A stretch of DNA of 64,000 bases from Actinomadura mexicana. GTDB lineage: Bacteria > Actinomycetota > Actinomycetes > Streptosporangiales > Streptosporangiaceae. Below, piece after piece: positions 25,282-34,700 of this stretch. Made by a program: the position numbers and the translations under genes. The first letter of the stretch is position 1, and each line of letters starts with the position of its first letter. The stretch is from assembly GCF_900188105.1 (NCBI RefSeq), contig NZ_FZNP01000022.1:1-64000 (forward strand). The letters run 5' to 3'. The notes under the pieces were generated by a model, which was given only the letters and a program-made list of their open reading frames with translations, did not search any database and was not told the origin of the DNA.

Positions 25282-25294
25282 CTAGCAATGCTAG
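25282..25294. promoter_or_regulatory. Palindrome O3 (DUF4267/TetR divergon)
   Basis: CTAGCA-A-TGCTAG, centred at 25288, again 25 bp from O2. It ends 10 bp before the TetR ATG, so binding would block its own expression. Confidence 0.75.
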
Positions 25295-25304
25295 GATCGC
25301 TGCC

Positions 25305-25877
25305 ATGTCGATCCAGGGACGCCGGGAGCGCGAGCGGGCCGAACGCGAGAAGCTGATCATCACGGCGGCGCGGGAGCTGGCCGAGAACGAGGGGTGGGAC
25401 GCGGTGACGACGCGGCGGCTCGCCGCGGAGATCGAGTACAGCCAGCCCGTCCTCTACAGCCACTTCAAGGGCAAGGGCGCCATCATGGCGGCGGTCGCGG
25501 TCGAGGGGTGCGCCGAGCTCGCGGGCGAGTTGCGGGAGGCGCGCACCGCGTCCCGCGAGCCCGCCGAGGCGCTGGCGGACGTCGCGGCGGCCTACACCGA
25601 CTTCGCGGAGCGCAGGCCCGCGCTCTACGACGCGATGTTCGTCAACGCCGTCGACCTGCCGTTCGCGACCCCCGAGGCGCCGTCCGCGCTCCAGGAGGCA
25701 TTCGGCGAGCTGCGCGAGACCGTCCGGCCGTTCGCGGGCGCGGACGACGTGGACGTGCTCACCGAGACGTTCTGGAGCTGCCTGCACGGCCTCCTCACCC
25801 TGATGCGCGGCGGGCGCATGCACCGCGAGCACCACGACCTGCGCATGGCCGTCCTGCTCCGCCGGTTCTCCGGCTGA
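25305..25877 (+). CDS. TetR-family repressor
   Basis: 190 aa. The helix-turn-helix is at residues ~10-60 (RERAEREKLIITAARELAENEGWDAVTTRRLAAEI, then YSQPVLYSHFKGKGAIMAAVA). The C-terminal part with ADVAAAYTDFAERRPALYDAMF resembles the WHG domain of TetR proteins. Start ATG 25305 is preferred over ATG/TTG positions at 25278, which fall inside the operator array. It is divergent from the DUF4267-cupin operon with three regularly spaced palindromes between them. Confidence 0.9.
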   Translation: MSIQGRRERERAEREKLIITAARELAENEGWDAVTTRRLAAEIEYSQPVLYSHFKGKGAIMAAVAVEGCAELAGELREARTASREPAEALADVAAAYTDFAERRPALYDAMFVNAVDLPFATPEAPSALQEAFGELRETVRPFAGADDVDVLTETFWSCLHGLLTLMRGGRMHREHHDLRMAVLLRRFSG

Positions 25878-25908
25878 CCTCGCCCGCCGCGGCCGCGGGC
25901 CGGGCCGG

Positions 25909-27399
25909 TCAGCCGGCGGCGGCGCGGCCCGCGGTGGTGGCCTTGATGAGACCGTCGGGGGTGAAGGCGACCGTCACCTGGCCGCCCTGCGGCCCGATAC
26001 CGTCGATGACCTCCTCGTTCTCCCTGATCCGGCACCCGTGGTGGGCGAGGAAGCCGCGGACCACGCGGCGCTGCTCGGTGGGGAAGATCTCGGCGGCGGT
26101 CGTCATCAGGCGCGTGGCCGAGAGCGGGTCGAACTCGGCCGCGGGGAGGGCGGGGTCGTCGACGTGGAAGTAGAACGAGCCCTTTCCGTCGTTCACGCGG
26201 CAGCTCTGCACGCCGTTGCCGCCGAGCAGCGCGGCGGCGGCGATGGCCATGGTGGTCGCGGCCTGGTGCGGGTCGGGGAAGCCGGACAGGTCCAGGCGAC
26301 CCGCCGCCAGCTCCGGGACGGCGTGGCGCTCGCCGTGCTCGCGGACGGCGGCCAGCGGGGCGACCGCGGGCACGCCGTCGCCGTAGTGCGGGTTGGCCCA
26401 CGCCCACAGCCACGTGTCGCTCAGGTGCGAGAAGCTGCCGAGGAAGGTCATGCCGTGCAAGGTGCGGCCGCCCGCGGTGAGGGTGCGCCGGTCGACGTCG
26501 AAGGCGATGTCGACGTCCCCGACGACGGCGTTGAGGACGTTCTGCCGCTGGATCGCCGCGGCCGAGCCCGCACTGGCGAACGCCTCGAACTCGGGGCTGT
26601 AGCCGCTGAGCCCGCTCAGGAACTCCGACCAGAACCGGGCACCGCGCCCGTCCCCCCGGCGCCGGTAGATGTCGCCGAGCCTGCGGGCGGCGTGCTCGAC
26701 GCCGGCCTCCTGCACCGCTCTGCGGAACCAGCCGATGGCGGTGTCCTCGTCCCCCGCTTTCTCGAAGTGCGCGCCGAGGCAGTAGGCGGCCTTGGGATGC
26801 CCGAGATCGGCGGCCTGTCGCCACGCCCGGACCTGCCCGGCGGGATCGCCCTTGTCCTGCCGCACGAATCCCAGGTTGAACGCGGCGCCGCCGTTGCCGC
26901 GCTCGGCGGCGCGCGTGTACCAGGTCTCCGCCGCTTCGAGATCGCCCTTCCCGCCGTCGTCGTACAGCCGGCCGAGGTTGAAGGCGGCCTTGTCCGAGCC
27001 GAGCTCCCATGCCTGGCGGAAGAAGCCCATGGCCTCGTCGACGTCGCCCCGGTCCTCCAGGAGGATGCCCAGGTTCAGGGCGCCGCCCCCGAAGCCGCCC
27101 GCGGCGGACTGCCGGTACCAGCGTTCGGCGGCCTCCGGGTCGCCGTCGCGCTCCGCGGCGTAGCCGACCTCGAAGGCGCTCTCGGGGAGCCCTGCCTCGG
27201 CGGCCCGCCGCCACCACGCCACCGCCTCCCGGTCGTCGCCGCGTTCCGCCGCGATGAAGCCGAGCTCGTGGGCGCCCCCCGGATGCCCCGATTCGAACGC
27301 CCGCCGCAACAGCTGCTCGGCCTCCGCGACGTTCCCGCCGCGCTTGGCCTCCATGCCGCGCTCGTACGGTTCGACTGATCCGGCCGGGTACTCGGTCAT
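25909..27399 (-). CDS. Sel1-repeat protein with C-terminal DUF6882 domain
   Basis: 496 aa. The first ~270 residues contain about seven Sel1/TPR-like units (for example GGAHELGFIAAERGDDREAVAWWRRAAEAGLPESAFEVGYAAE, spaced at 36 residues), with a conserved A.LG.....G....A..W...A pattern. The second half has MTFLGSFSHLSDTWLWAWANPHY and related motifs of DUF6882. The Sel1 part is expected to mediate protein-protein contacts; the DUF6882 function is unknown. It is soluble and has no signal peptide. It is divergent from the GMC oxidoreductase. Confidence 0.85.
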   Translation of the reverse strand: MTEYPAGSVEPYERGMEAKRGGNVAEAEQLLRRAFESGHPGGAHELGFIAAERGDDREAVAWWRRAAEAGLPESAFEVGYAAERDGDPEAAERWYRQSAAGGFGGGALNLGILLEDRGDVDEAMGFFRQAWELGSDKAAFNLGRLYDDGGKGDLEAAETWYTRAAERGNGGAAFNLGFVRQDKGDPAGQVRAWRQAADLGHPKAAYCLGAHFEKAGDEDTAIGWFRRAVQEAGVEHAARRLGDIYRRRGDGRGARFWSEFLSGLSGYSPEFEAFASAGSAAAIQRQNVLNAVVGDVDIAFDVDRRTLTAGGRTLHGMTFLGSFSHLSDTWLWAWANPHYGDGVPAVAPLAAVREHGERHAVPELAAGRLDLSGFPDPHQAATTMAIAAAALLGGNGVQSCRVNDGKGSFYFHVDDPALPAAEFDPLSATRLMTTAAEIFPTEQRRVVRGFLAHHGCRIRENEEVIDGIGPQGGQVTVAFTPDGLIKATTAGRAAAG

Positions 27400-27577
27400 C
27401 GCACGCCCCTCTGAGTGATCACGGATTCACGGGATCGACGCCGCGCGCCCGATCCGGGTTCCATCGGCGCGCGGCCGTCCCGAAACCGCTCCGCACGCAT
27501 GGACGGGCGGACCCTCCCGGTGGTAAGCCCGGGGGAAGAACGGGCCGTGCCGCGGCCCGTGGAGAGCGGGAGCCCTC

Positions 27578-29134
27578 ATGGAACACGACTATGTCATCGT
27601 CGGCGCCGGGTCCGCGGGGTGCGCCCTGGCCGCGCGGCTCTCCGAGGACGCCTCGGTCACCGTCGCCCTCCTGGAGGCGGGCGGCCCGGACGACAAGAGC
27701 GAGATCCACATCCCGGCCGCGTTCCCGAAGCTCTTCAAGACCGAGTACGACTGGGACTACGGCACCGCCAAGCAGCCCGAGCTGGACGGGCGCGAGCTGT
27801 ACTGGCCGAGGGGGAGGATGCTCGGCGGGTCGTCCTCGATGAACGCCATGATGTGGGTGCGCGGCCACTACGACGACTACGACGACTGGGACGTCCCCGG
27901 CTGGTCGTACGAGGACGTCGTCCCGTACTTCAAGCGCGTCGAGGGGCGCGCCGGCAGCAACAGGGGCGACGTGTACGGGACGTCCGGCCCGGTCACGATC
28001 TCCGAGCAGCGCAGCCCGAACCCGACGACGCGGGCGTTCCTGGAGGCGTGCGCCGCCGCCGGCCTGACCAGGCTGCCCGAGTTGAACGGCCCGTCCAACG
28101 AGGGGTACGCGCTCACGCCGGTCAGCCAGCGGCGCGGCAGGCGGTGCAGCGCGGCCGACGCGTACCTGCGTCCCGCGCGGGGGCGCCCGAACCTGACCGT
28201 CGTGACCGGCGCGCAGGTGTCGCGGGTCCTGATCGAGGACGGCCGCGCGACCGGCGTGGAGTACGGCGGCGAGCGCGTCGCGGCGCGCCGCGAGGTCGTC
28301 CTCGCCGCGGGCGCGGTCGGGTCGCCGCACCTGCTGATGCTGTCCGGCGTCGGCGACCCCGAGCACCTGCGGAGCGCCGGAGTGGAGCCGGTCGTGGAGT
28401 CCCCGCAGGTGGGGCGCCACCTCCAGGACCACCTGTCGGTCGGCGTCGTGCGGCACTGCCCCAAGAAGGTCACGCTCGCGGGCGCGGAGTCGGTGGTGAA
28501 CATCGCCCGCTACCTGCTCGCGAGGCGCGGGCCGTTCACCTCCAACGTGGGAGAGGCGGTCGTCTTCACCAAGAGCGCCCCCGCCCTGCACGCCCCCGAC
28601 CTCGAACTGATCTTCGCGCCGGCCCCCTACGTCGCGCACGGGCTCACCCCGCCGACCGAGCACGGCGTGACGCTCGGCGTCGTGCTGCTGCGGCCCGAGT
28701 CGTCCGGGCGCATCACGCTCGCCTCCGCCGACCCGGCCGCGCCGCCGGTGATCGACCCCGCCTACCTGACGGAGGAGGGCGACCTGCGGCGCCTGATGCA
28801 CGGCATCCGCCGCGCGGAGGAGCTGATGGCCGCCGACGCGCTCAAGCCCTACGTCGGCGACGTCATGGAGCCCTACGTGGGGGCGGACGACGAGGAGGCG
28901 CTCGCCGCCTACGTCCGGGGGCACTCCGAGACGCTCTACCACCCGACCGGAACGTGCCGGATGGGCACCGGCGCCGACTCCGTCGTCGACCCCGACCTGC
29001 GCGTCCGCGGCGTCGAGGGGCTCCGGGTCGCGGACGCGTCGGTCCTGCCGCAGATCACCCGCGGCCACACCAACGCCCCCGCGATCATGATCGGTGAGAA
29101 GGCCGCCGACCTGATCAGGACGCCAGCCAGCTGA
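27578..29134 (+). CDS. GMC-family FAD oxidoreductase (choline dehydrogenase-like)
   Basis: 518 aa. The FAD motif VIVGAGSAGCALAARL is at the N-terminus, GGSSSMNAMMWVRG is GMC signature 1, and GAVGSPHLLMLSGVG is signature 2. The catalytic His lies in SETLYHPTGTCRMG, and NAPAIMIGEKAADLI closes the FAD domain. It oxidises an alcohol; the exact substrate (choline, alkanol, PEG-type) is not set by sequence. Start ATG 27578 is 13 bp or so after a purine-rich GAGAGCGGGAG. Its 3' end overlaps the convergent hydrolase gene by 20 bp. Confidence 0.9.
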   Translation: MEHDYVIVGAGSAGCALAARLSEDASVTVALLEAGGPDDKSEIHIPAAFPKLFKTEYDWDYGTAKQPELDGRELYWPRGRMLGGSSSMNAMMWVRGHYDDYDDWDVPGWSYEDVVPYFKRVEGRAGSNRGDVYGTSGPVTISEQRSPNPTTRAFLEACAAAGLTRLPELNGPSNEGYALTPVSQRRGRRCSAADAYLRPARGRPNLTVVTGAQVSRVLIEDGRATGVEYGGERVAARREVVLAAGAVGSPHLLMLSGVGDPEHLRSAGVEPVVESPQVGRHLQDHLSVGVVRHCPKKVTLAGAESVVNIARYLLARRGPFTSNVGEAVVFTKSAPALHAPDLELIFAPAPYVAHGLTPPTEHGVTLGVVLLRPESSGRITLASADPAAPPVIDPAYLTEEGDLRRLMHGIRRAEELMAADALKPYVGDVMEPYVGADDEEALAAYVRGHSETLYHPTGTCRMGTGADSVVDPDLRVRGVEGLRVADASVLPQITRGHTNAPAIMIGEKAADLIRTPAS

Positions 29135-29996
29135 GCACGCGCTCGTTCACCTCGGCGGGGCGGTCCAGCTGGAGGAAGTGGCCGGCGCCGGGGATCCGCT
29201 CGGCCCGCGACCCCGGCGGGAGGGCCGTCCGGACGGCGTCGAGGTCCACCGCGTCCGCGGCGAGGCAGCCGTCCTCGGCGCCGTGCAGGTAGAGCACGGG
29301 GCGCTCGCCCACGACGGTGGTCGCCTGCTGCTCGGCCGCGTACCGGTCGACGAGCCGGGACGGGTCGAGCATCGCGCGGTAGTACCCGATCGCCGCCGCG
29401 GCGTTGGCGGGCGCGGCGAGGCACTCCATGACGCGGTCGACGTCCCCGGACCGGTCGCGGCCGTCGTCCGGGGACCAGTCGCGCCACAGCCCTTCCACGA
29501 ACGCGCGACCGAACGCGAGCTCGGCCAGCGGCGTCTGGAAGACGAAGATGTAGAACGAGCGCTTGAGCTGCTCGTAGTCGAAGAACGCGGTCGTCATCAC
29601 CGATATGGGTGGAACGGACAGGGCGACCGCCTTGCGCCAGCGGTCGGGAGCGGCGTTCGCGGCGCCGTAGGCGGCGAAGGCGCCCCAGTCGTGGCCGACG
29701 AGCACGGAGTCGGCGCCGCCGCCGAGGGCCTGGTGCAGGGCGACGGCATCGGCGGCGAGGGCGCCGCTCTGGTACGCGCCGTCCTCGGGGACGGACGTGG
29801 GTGCGTAGCCGCGCATGAAGGGGGCCACGGCGCGGTATCCGGCGGCGGCCAGCTCCGGCATGAGGTGCCGCCAGGTGTGCGGGGAGTCGGGGAAGCCGTG
29901 CAGCAGCAGCGCCAGGGGCCCGCCCTCGGGGCCGGCGGTGAGGAATCCGAAGTCGAGCCCGTTCGCGTTGACCGATCCGGTCGTGATGTCGCCCAT
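29115..29996 (-). CDS. Alpha/beta hydrolase (epoxide hydrolase/haloalkane dehalogenase-like)
   Basis: 293 aa. The oxyanion segment LLLHGFPDSPHTW and the nucleophile elbow VGHDWGAFAAYG, with Asp as likely nucleophile, place it with epoxide hydrolases and dehalogenases. The acid and His are in VLYLHGAEDGCL and IPGAGHFLQLDRP. GAGGAGG precedes ATG 29996. It ends inside the 3' end of the convergent GMC gene. Substrate unknown. Confidence 0.88.
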   Translation of the reverse strand: MGDITTGSVNANGLDFGFLTAGPEGGPLALLLHGFPDSPHTWRHLMPELAAAGYRAVAPFMRGYAPTSVPEDGAYQSGALAADAVALHQALGGGADSVLVGHDWGAFAAYGAANAAPDRWRKAVALSVPPISVMTTAFFDYEQLKRSFYIFVFQTPLAELAFGRAFVEGLWRDWSPDDGRDRSGDVDRVMECLAAPANAAAAIGYYRAMLDPSRLVDRYAAEQQATTVVGERPVLYLHGAEDGCLAADAVDLDAVRTALPPGSRAERIPGAGHFLQLDRPAEVNERVLSWLAS

Positions 29997-30158
29997 GTGC
30001 GCCTCCTCGGTTCGCGGCGAACGGTACCCGCGGCTGTGCGGCGCGGGACCAGCGGGGCCATTTCTCTTCGGATACCGGCGTATCACCATGTATTTACAGC
30101 GGATTCCGTAGTCACATAGCATCGACGCAACTGGATCGATCGCACCAAGGGAACCGTG

Positions 30159-31550
30159 ATGACGGAGTCGGACGTGACCAGCCAGCAGCACGACGCGATG
30201 CAGAGGGCGGCGCGCGACCATCTGTGGATGCACTTCGCGCGGCACCCGGCGTCCGGGGACGGCGGCGAGATCCCCGTGATCGTCCGGGGTGAGGGCCCCT
30301 ACGTCTACGACTCGGCGGGCCGCCGCTACCTGGACGGGCTCGCCGGGCTGTTCACCGTCCAGGCCGGGCACGGGCGCGAGGAGCTGGCGCAGGCCGCCGC
30401 CAAGCAGGCCGCCGAGCTGGCCTACTTCCCGATCTGGTCGTACGCGCACCCGAAGGCCGTCGAGCTGGCCGAGCGGCTCGCCGCCCTCGCGCCCGGCGAC
30501 CTGAACCGCGTCTTCTTCACCACCGGGGGCGGCGACGCGGTGGAGAGCGCGTGGAAGCTCGCCAAGCACTACTTCAAGCTCACCGGGAAGCCGGCCAAGC
30601 ACAAGGTGATCAGCCGCGCGGTCGCCTACCACGGCACCCCGCACGGGGCGCTGTCGATCACGGGTCTGCCCGGCCTGAAGGCGCCGTACGAGCCGCTGGT
30701 GCCGAGCGGCTTCCGGGTGCCGAACACCAATATCTACCGGGCCGCCGAGCACCGCGACGACCCCGAGGCGTTCGGCCGTTGGGCCGCCGACCGGATCGAG
30801 GAGGTCATCGAGTTCGAGGGCGCCGACACCGTCGCCGCCGTGTTCCTGGAGCCGGTGCAGAACGCCGGCGGCTGCTTCCCGCCGCCGCCCGGCTACTTCG
30901 AGCGCGTCCGCGAGATCTGCGACCGGCACGACGTCCTGCTGGTGTCGGACGAGGTGATCTGCGCGTTCGGCCGCCTCGGCACGATGTTCGGCGCGCAGCG
31001 GTTCGGCTACACGCCCGACATCATCACCTTCGCCAAGGGCGTGACGTCCGGGTACGCGCCGCTCGGCGGGATGCTCGTCGCCGACCGCCTGTTCGAGCCG
31101 TTCAGGGGCGGGACGGAGATGTTCGCGCACGGCTACACCTTCGGAGGGCACCCGGTGTCGGCGGCGGTGGCGCTGGCCAACCTCGACCTGTTCGAGCGCG
31201 AGGACCTGACCGGGCACGTCCTGCGCAACCGGGACGCGTTCCGGAGCACGCTGGAGCGGCTGCGCGACCTGCCGATCGTCGGGGACGTGCGCGGCGACGG
31301 CTACTTCTACGGCATCGAGCTGGTGAAGGACCAGGCCACGCGCGAGACGTTCGACGACCAGGAGTCCGAGCGCCTGCTGCGCGGGTTCCTCGACAAGGCC
31401 CTCTACGAGGCGGGCCTGTACTGCCGGGCCGACGACCGCGGCGACCCCGTCGTCCAGCTGGCGCCGCCGCTGATCTGCGACCAGGGGCACTTCGAGGAGA
31501 TCGAGCAGATCCTGCGCTCCGTCCTCCAGGAGGCTTGGACGCGGTTGTGA
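30159..31550 (+). CDS. Class III aminotransferase (SpuC/omega-transaminase-like)
   Basis: 463 aa. The PLP Lys293 is in IITFAKGVTSGYAPLG, the cofactor Asp264 in LLVSDEVICAFGR, and AYHGTPHGALSITG is the phosphate-binding region. The start HDAMQRAARDHLWMHFARH resembles taurine- or putrescine-pyruvate transaminases. It would move an amino group from a diamine, taurine or beta-amino acid to pyruvate or 2-oxoglutarate. AAGGGA precedes ATG 30159; a GTG sits 3 nt upstream. It is 145 bp upstream of the P450 on the same strand. Confidence 0.9.
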   Translation: MTESDVTSQQHDAMQRAARDHLWMHFARHPASGDGGEIPVIVRGEGPYVYDSAGRRYLDGLAGLFTVQAGHGREELAQAAAKQAAELAYFPIWSYAHPKAVELAERLAALAPGDLNRVFFTTGGGDAVESAWKLAKHYFKLTGKPAKHKVISRAVAYHGTPHGALSITGLPGLKAPYEPLVPSGFRVPNTNIYRAAEHRDDPEAFGRWAADRIEEVIEFEGADTVAAVFLEPVQNAGGCFPPPPGYFERVREICDRHDVLLVSDEVICAFGRLGTMFGAQRFGYTPDIITFAKGVTSGYAPLGGMLVADRLFEPFRGGTEMFAHGYTFGGHPVSAAVALANLDLFEREDLTGHVLRNRDAFRSTLERLRDLPIVGDVRGDGYFYGIELVKDQATRETFDDQESERLLRGFLDKALYEAGLYCRADDRGDPVVQLAPPLICDQGHFEEIEQILRSVLQEAWTRL

Positions 31551-31695
31551 CGGCCGCCGGAGCCGGGCGCGTCCCCGGGCCGCGCCGGACTAATGTGAGG
31601 GGCGTCACCCGGCCGATCAGTGTGCGCTTGCAGTTTTACTTTGAGAGGGTGCATGTAAACCGAATCGAGTTCGGACGTGACAAGGCGGTGGGCGC

Positions 31696-32943
31696 GTGCT
31701 CAAGGTCGACGACATCAACCTGACGGACTGGGACTTCTGGCGGCGGCCGCACGACTACCGGCACGAGGCGTTCAAGGCGCTGCGGTGGCACGCCGGCCTC
31801 ATCCGCTACGAGGAGCCGGACATCGTCATCGCGCCCCAGGGCCCCGGCTACTACGCGCTGACGCGGCACGCCGACGTCGTCGAGGCGTCCCGCCGCCCGC
31901 AGGACTTCTGCTCCGGCCGGGGCGCCATCAGCATCCCGGACATGCCGGGCGACATGCACGAGTACTTCGGCTCGATGATCAGCATGGACGACCCCCGGCA
32001 CGCCAAGATCAGGCGGATCGTGTCCCGGGCGTTCTCACCCCGCATGGTCCAGCGGTTCGAGGACAGGGTCGAGGCGGTCGCGGGCCAGATCGTCGAGAGC
32101 GTGGTCGCGGGCCGCGGCTCGGGCGACTTCGTGGCCGACGTCGCCGCCCGGCTCCCCCTGAAGATCATCTGCGACATGATGGGCATCGCGGAGGAGCAGT
32201 ACGGGACCGTCCTGGACGCCACCAACGTCATCCTGGCGGGCAACGACCCCGAGTTCATCCCGTCCGCGGAGCCGGAGCAGATGGCGATGGCGCTGCTCGG
32301 CGCCGGCGAGACGCTGCGCGGCCTGGTCGAGGACCTCGGGCGGCAGCGCCGCGCGGACCCCACCGACGACCTCACCTCCGCCCTGGTGAACGCCAACCTC
32401 GACGGCGAGTCGCTGACCGACCAGGAGCTCGGCTCGTTCTTCATCCTGCTGGTCGTCGCCGGCAACGAGACCACCCGCAACGCGATCGCCCACGGCCTCG
32501 ACCTGTTCACCCGCAACCCCGACCAGCGGGCCCTGCTCGTCGAGGACTTCGACGGCCGGATGCCCGGCGCGGTCGAGGAGATCGTCCGGTACGTCTCGCC
32601 GGTCATCTGGATGCGCAGGACCGCGACCCGCGACACCGTGCTGAACGAGCACGAGATCAAGGAGGGCGACAAGCTCGTCCTCTACTACTGGTCGGCCAAC
32701 CGGGACGAGTCGGTCTTCACCGACCCGGAGCGGTTCGACATCCTGCGCGACCCGAAACAGCACGTCGGGTTCGGCGGGCCCGGGCCGCACTTCTGCCTCG
32801 GCGCGCACCTGGCCAGGCGCGAGATCACCGTGATGTTCCGCGAGCTGCTGCGCCACGCGCCCGCCATCCGCGCCTCCGGCGACCCCGACCGCCTGGAGTC
32901 CAACTTCATCAACGGGATCAAGCGCCTGCCCTACACGATCTGA
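31696..32943 (+). CDS. Cytochrome P450 (CYP125/124/142-like)
   Basis: 415 aa. The heme ligand is Cys367 in FGGPGPHFCLGAHLAR. The I-helix acid-alcohol pair is in AGNETTR (Glu258, Thr259), and the ExxR motif is Glu295/Arg298. The N-terminus INLTDWDFWRRP and the stretch FGSMISMDDPRHAKIRRIVSRAFSP are typical of bacterial P450s acting on steroids or branched lipids. Start is GTG 31696. No ferredoxin gene is adjacent, so electrons must come from elsewhere. It is convergent with the SDR, 20 bp apart. Confidence 0.9.
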   Translation: MLKVDDINLTDWDFWRRPHDYRHEAFKALRWHAGLIRYEEPDIVIAPQGPGYYALTRHADVVEASRRPQDFCSGRGAISIPDMPGDMHEYFGSMISMDDPRHAKIRRIVSRAFSPRMVQRFEDRVEAVAGQIVESVVAGRGSGDFVADVAARLPLKIICDMMGIAEEQYGTVLDATNVILAGNDPEFIPSAEPEQMAMALLGAGETLRGLVEDLGRQRRADPTDDLTSALVNANLDGESLTDQELGSFFILLVVAGNETTRNAIAHGLDLFTRNPDQRALLVEDFDGRMPGAVEEIVRYVSPVIWMRRTATRDTVLNEHEIKEGDKLVLYYWSANRDESVFTDPERFDILRDPKQHVGFGGPGPHFCLGAHLARREITVMFRELLRHAPAIRASGDPDRLESNFINGIKRLPYTI

Positions 32944-32963
32944 CGGCCGCGCGGCCCGCCGGT

Positions 32964-33707
32964 TCACCAGGGCACCGGGCCGTCCTCGGCGATGTAGGCG
33001 CCCGTCGGGCCGTCGTCGCCGAGGAGGGCCACGCCCGCGATCACGGCCGCGCCCTGGGCCGCCGTGCGGAACCCGGTGTGCCCGTTGAGGTCGGTGGCGC
33101 AGTACCCCGGCGCGGCCGAGTTCACCTTGACCGGGGTGCCGGCCAGCTCCCTGGCGTAGGCGACGGTCACCGCGTTGAGCGCCGTCTTCGACGCGTTGTA
33201 GGGCAGCAGGTTCGGCGCCGACGACGGACCGGCCGGATCGGTCAGCCTGGTCAGCGATCCGAGGTTGCTGGAGACGTTGACGATCCGTCCTGCGGGGGAG
33301 CGGCGCAGCAGCGGGAGCAGCGCGCCCGTGACCGCGACGACCCCGATCACGTTGGTCTCGAAGGCGGCCCGCACGAGGTCCGGGGCGACGCGGCTCGGCG
33401 GCGGGGAGTCCGCGGGATCGGACGCGTGCGTCGGCGAGATCCCCGCGTTGTTGACCAGGATGTCGAGGCGCCCGTACTCGGCGTCGATCCACTCGGCCGC
33501 GCGCTCGACGGTGCCGGCGTCCGTGACGTCGATCCGGATGAACCGGGCGTCGATGCCCTCGCCGGAGAGGGCGGCGGCGGCCTTCTCCCCGAGCTCGGGC
33601 GAGCGCGCCCCGACCAGGACGGTCGCCCCGCCCTGGCCGAGGATGCGCGCCGTCTCGAAGCCGAGGCCCTTGTTGGCTCCCGTGATGAGAGCGATCCGTT
33701 TCGTCAT
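32964..33707 (-). CDS. Short-chain dehydrogenase/reductase
   Basis: 247 aa. Motifs are TGANKGLGFETARIL, DILVNNAGIS, NVSSNLGSLT and YNASKTALN, giving an intact Ser-Tyr-Lys triad. VGARSPE after strand 2 suggests NADP. It is close to carbonyl-reductase-like SDRs that commonly sit opposite an XRE/MmyB regulator, as here. The C-terminus GAYIAEDGPVPW is typical of that group. ATG 33707 is the only plausible start. Confidence 0.9.
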   Translation of the reverse strand: MTKRIALITGANKGLGFETARILGQGGATVLVGARSPELGEKAAAALSGEGIDARFIRIDVTDAGTVERAAEWIDAEYGRLDILVNNAGISPTHASDPADSPPPSRVAPDLVRAAFETNVIGVVAVTGALLPLLRRSPAGRIVNVSSNLGSLTRLTDPAGPSSAPNLLPYNASKTALNAVTVAYARELAGTPVKVNSAAPGYCATDLNGHTGFRTAAQGAAVIAGVALLGDDGPTGAYIAEDGPVPW

Positions 33708-33809
33708 GCCCTGCAGGCTGCCCGCCCTCGGCGAAGGTGAGGAGAGACCGCCCGAAGCTGGGATCGGCGGTACCACCCTGCGCGTGGCGGCGGCCCCGCC
33801 GGGTCGGAC

Positions 33810-34679
33810 ATGCTGGAGGGCATGGACAGGCAGCAGTTGGCCGCGTTCCTGCGTTCGCGCCGGGCCCGCATCCGGCCCGCGGACGTCGGGCTCCCGGCCG
33901 GGGCGCGGCGCCGCACGCCCGGCCTGCGCCGCGAGGAGATCGCGCAGCTGGCCGGGATGTCGGTGGACTACTACATCCGGCTGGAGCAGGGGCGCGGGCC
34001 CCGTCCGTCCAGGCAGATCCTGGCCGCGCTGGCGCGTGCCCTGAGGCTGAGCGGCGACGAGCGCGGCCACCTCTACAACCTGGCCGGCGAAGCCCCGGGG
34101 CCGCCCGCCGCGCCGTCGCAGGACGTCCCGCCGGGCATCCTGCACCTGCTCGAACGGCTGGACGACACGCCCGCCTACGTCCTGAACGCCCGCCACGACA
34201 TCCTCGCCTGGAACGGCCTGGCCGCCGCGCTCATGACGGACTTCGCCGCCATGGAGCCGCGCGAGCGCAACGTCGTCCGCTGGCTGTTCACCGGCCCGGC
34301 CATCGCGCGGTTCGACACCGACGAGTACGTGGAGCAGCTCGCGCGCGAGTCGGTGGCGGACCTGCGGGCCGCGTCCGGCCGCTACCCCGGCGACCCCGGC
34401 ATCGCCGAGCTGGTCGCCGAGGTATCGGGCCGCAGCCCCCTGTTCGCGAGGCTCTGGGACGAGGGCGAGGTCGGCATCAGGCGTGGCGGCCGCAAGCTGA
34501 TGAGGCACCCCGTGGTCGGCGACCTGGACATGCACTGCGACGTCCTCTACGTGCCGGAACGCGACCAGCGCGTCGTGCTGTACACGGTCACGCCCGGCAC
34601 GCCGTCCCACGAGGCGATGAAGCTGCTGCGGGCGGTCGGGACCCGGGGCCGGCTGGAAGGCACGTCGCGGGTCGGTTGA
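33810..34679 (+). CDS. XRE-family regulator with MmyB-like ligand domain (second copy)
   Basis: 289 aa. The N-terminal helix-turn-helix has RSRRARIRPADVGLP and RRRTPGLRREEIAQLAGMSVDYYIRLEQGRG. The MmyB-like domain has YVLNARHDILAWNGLAAAL, VVRWLFTGPAIARF and LMRHPVVGDLDMHCDVLYVPE. Architecture matches the regulator at 2.6 kb, but the sequences differ throughout. It is divergent from the SDR gene, its probable target. Start ATG 33810 or 33822. It ends 21 bp before the convergent acyl-CoA ligase. Confidence 0.9.
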   Translation: MLEGMDRQQLAAFLRSRRARIRPADVGLPAGARRRTPGLRREEIAQLAGMSVDYYIRLEQGRGPRPSRQILAALARALRLSGDERGHLYNLAGEAPGPPAAPSQDVPPGILHLLERLDDTPAYVLNARHDILAWNGLAAALMTDFAAMEPRERNVVRWLFTGPAIARFDTDEYVEQLARESVADLRAASGRYPGDPGIAELVAEVSGRSPLFARLWDEGEVGIRRGGRKLMRHPVVGDLDMHCDVLYVPERDQRVVLYTVTPGTPSHEAMKLLRAVGTRGRLEGTSRVG

Positions 34680-34700
34680 GACCCCGGGCCCGGCGGGCGG

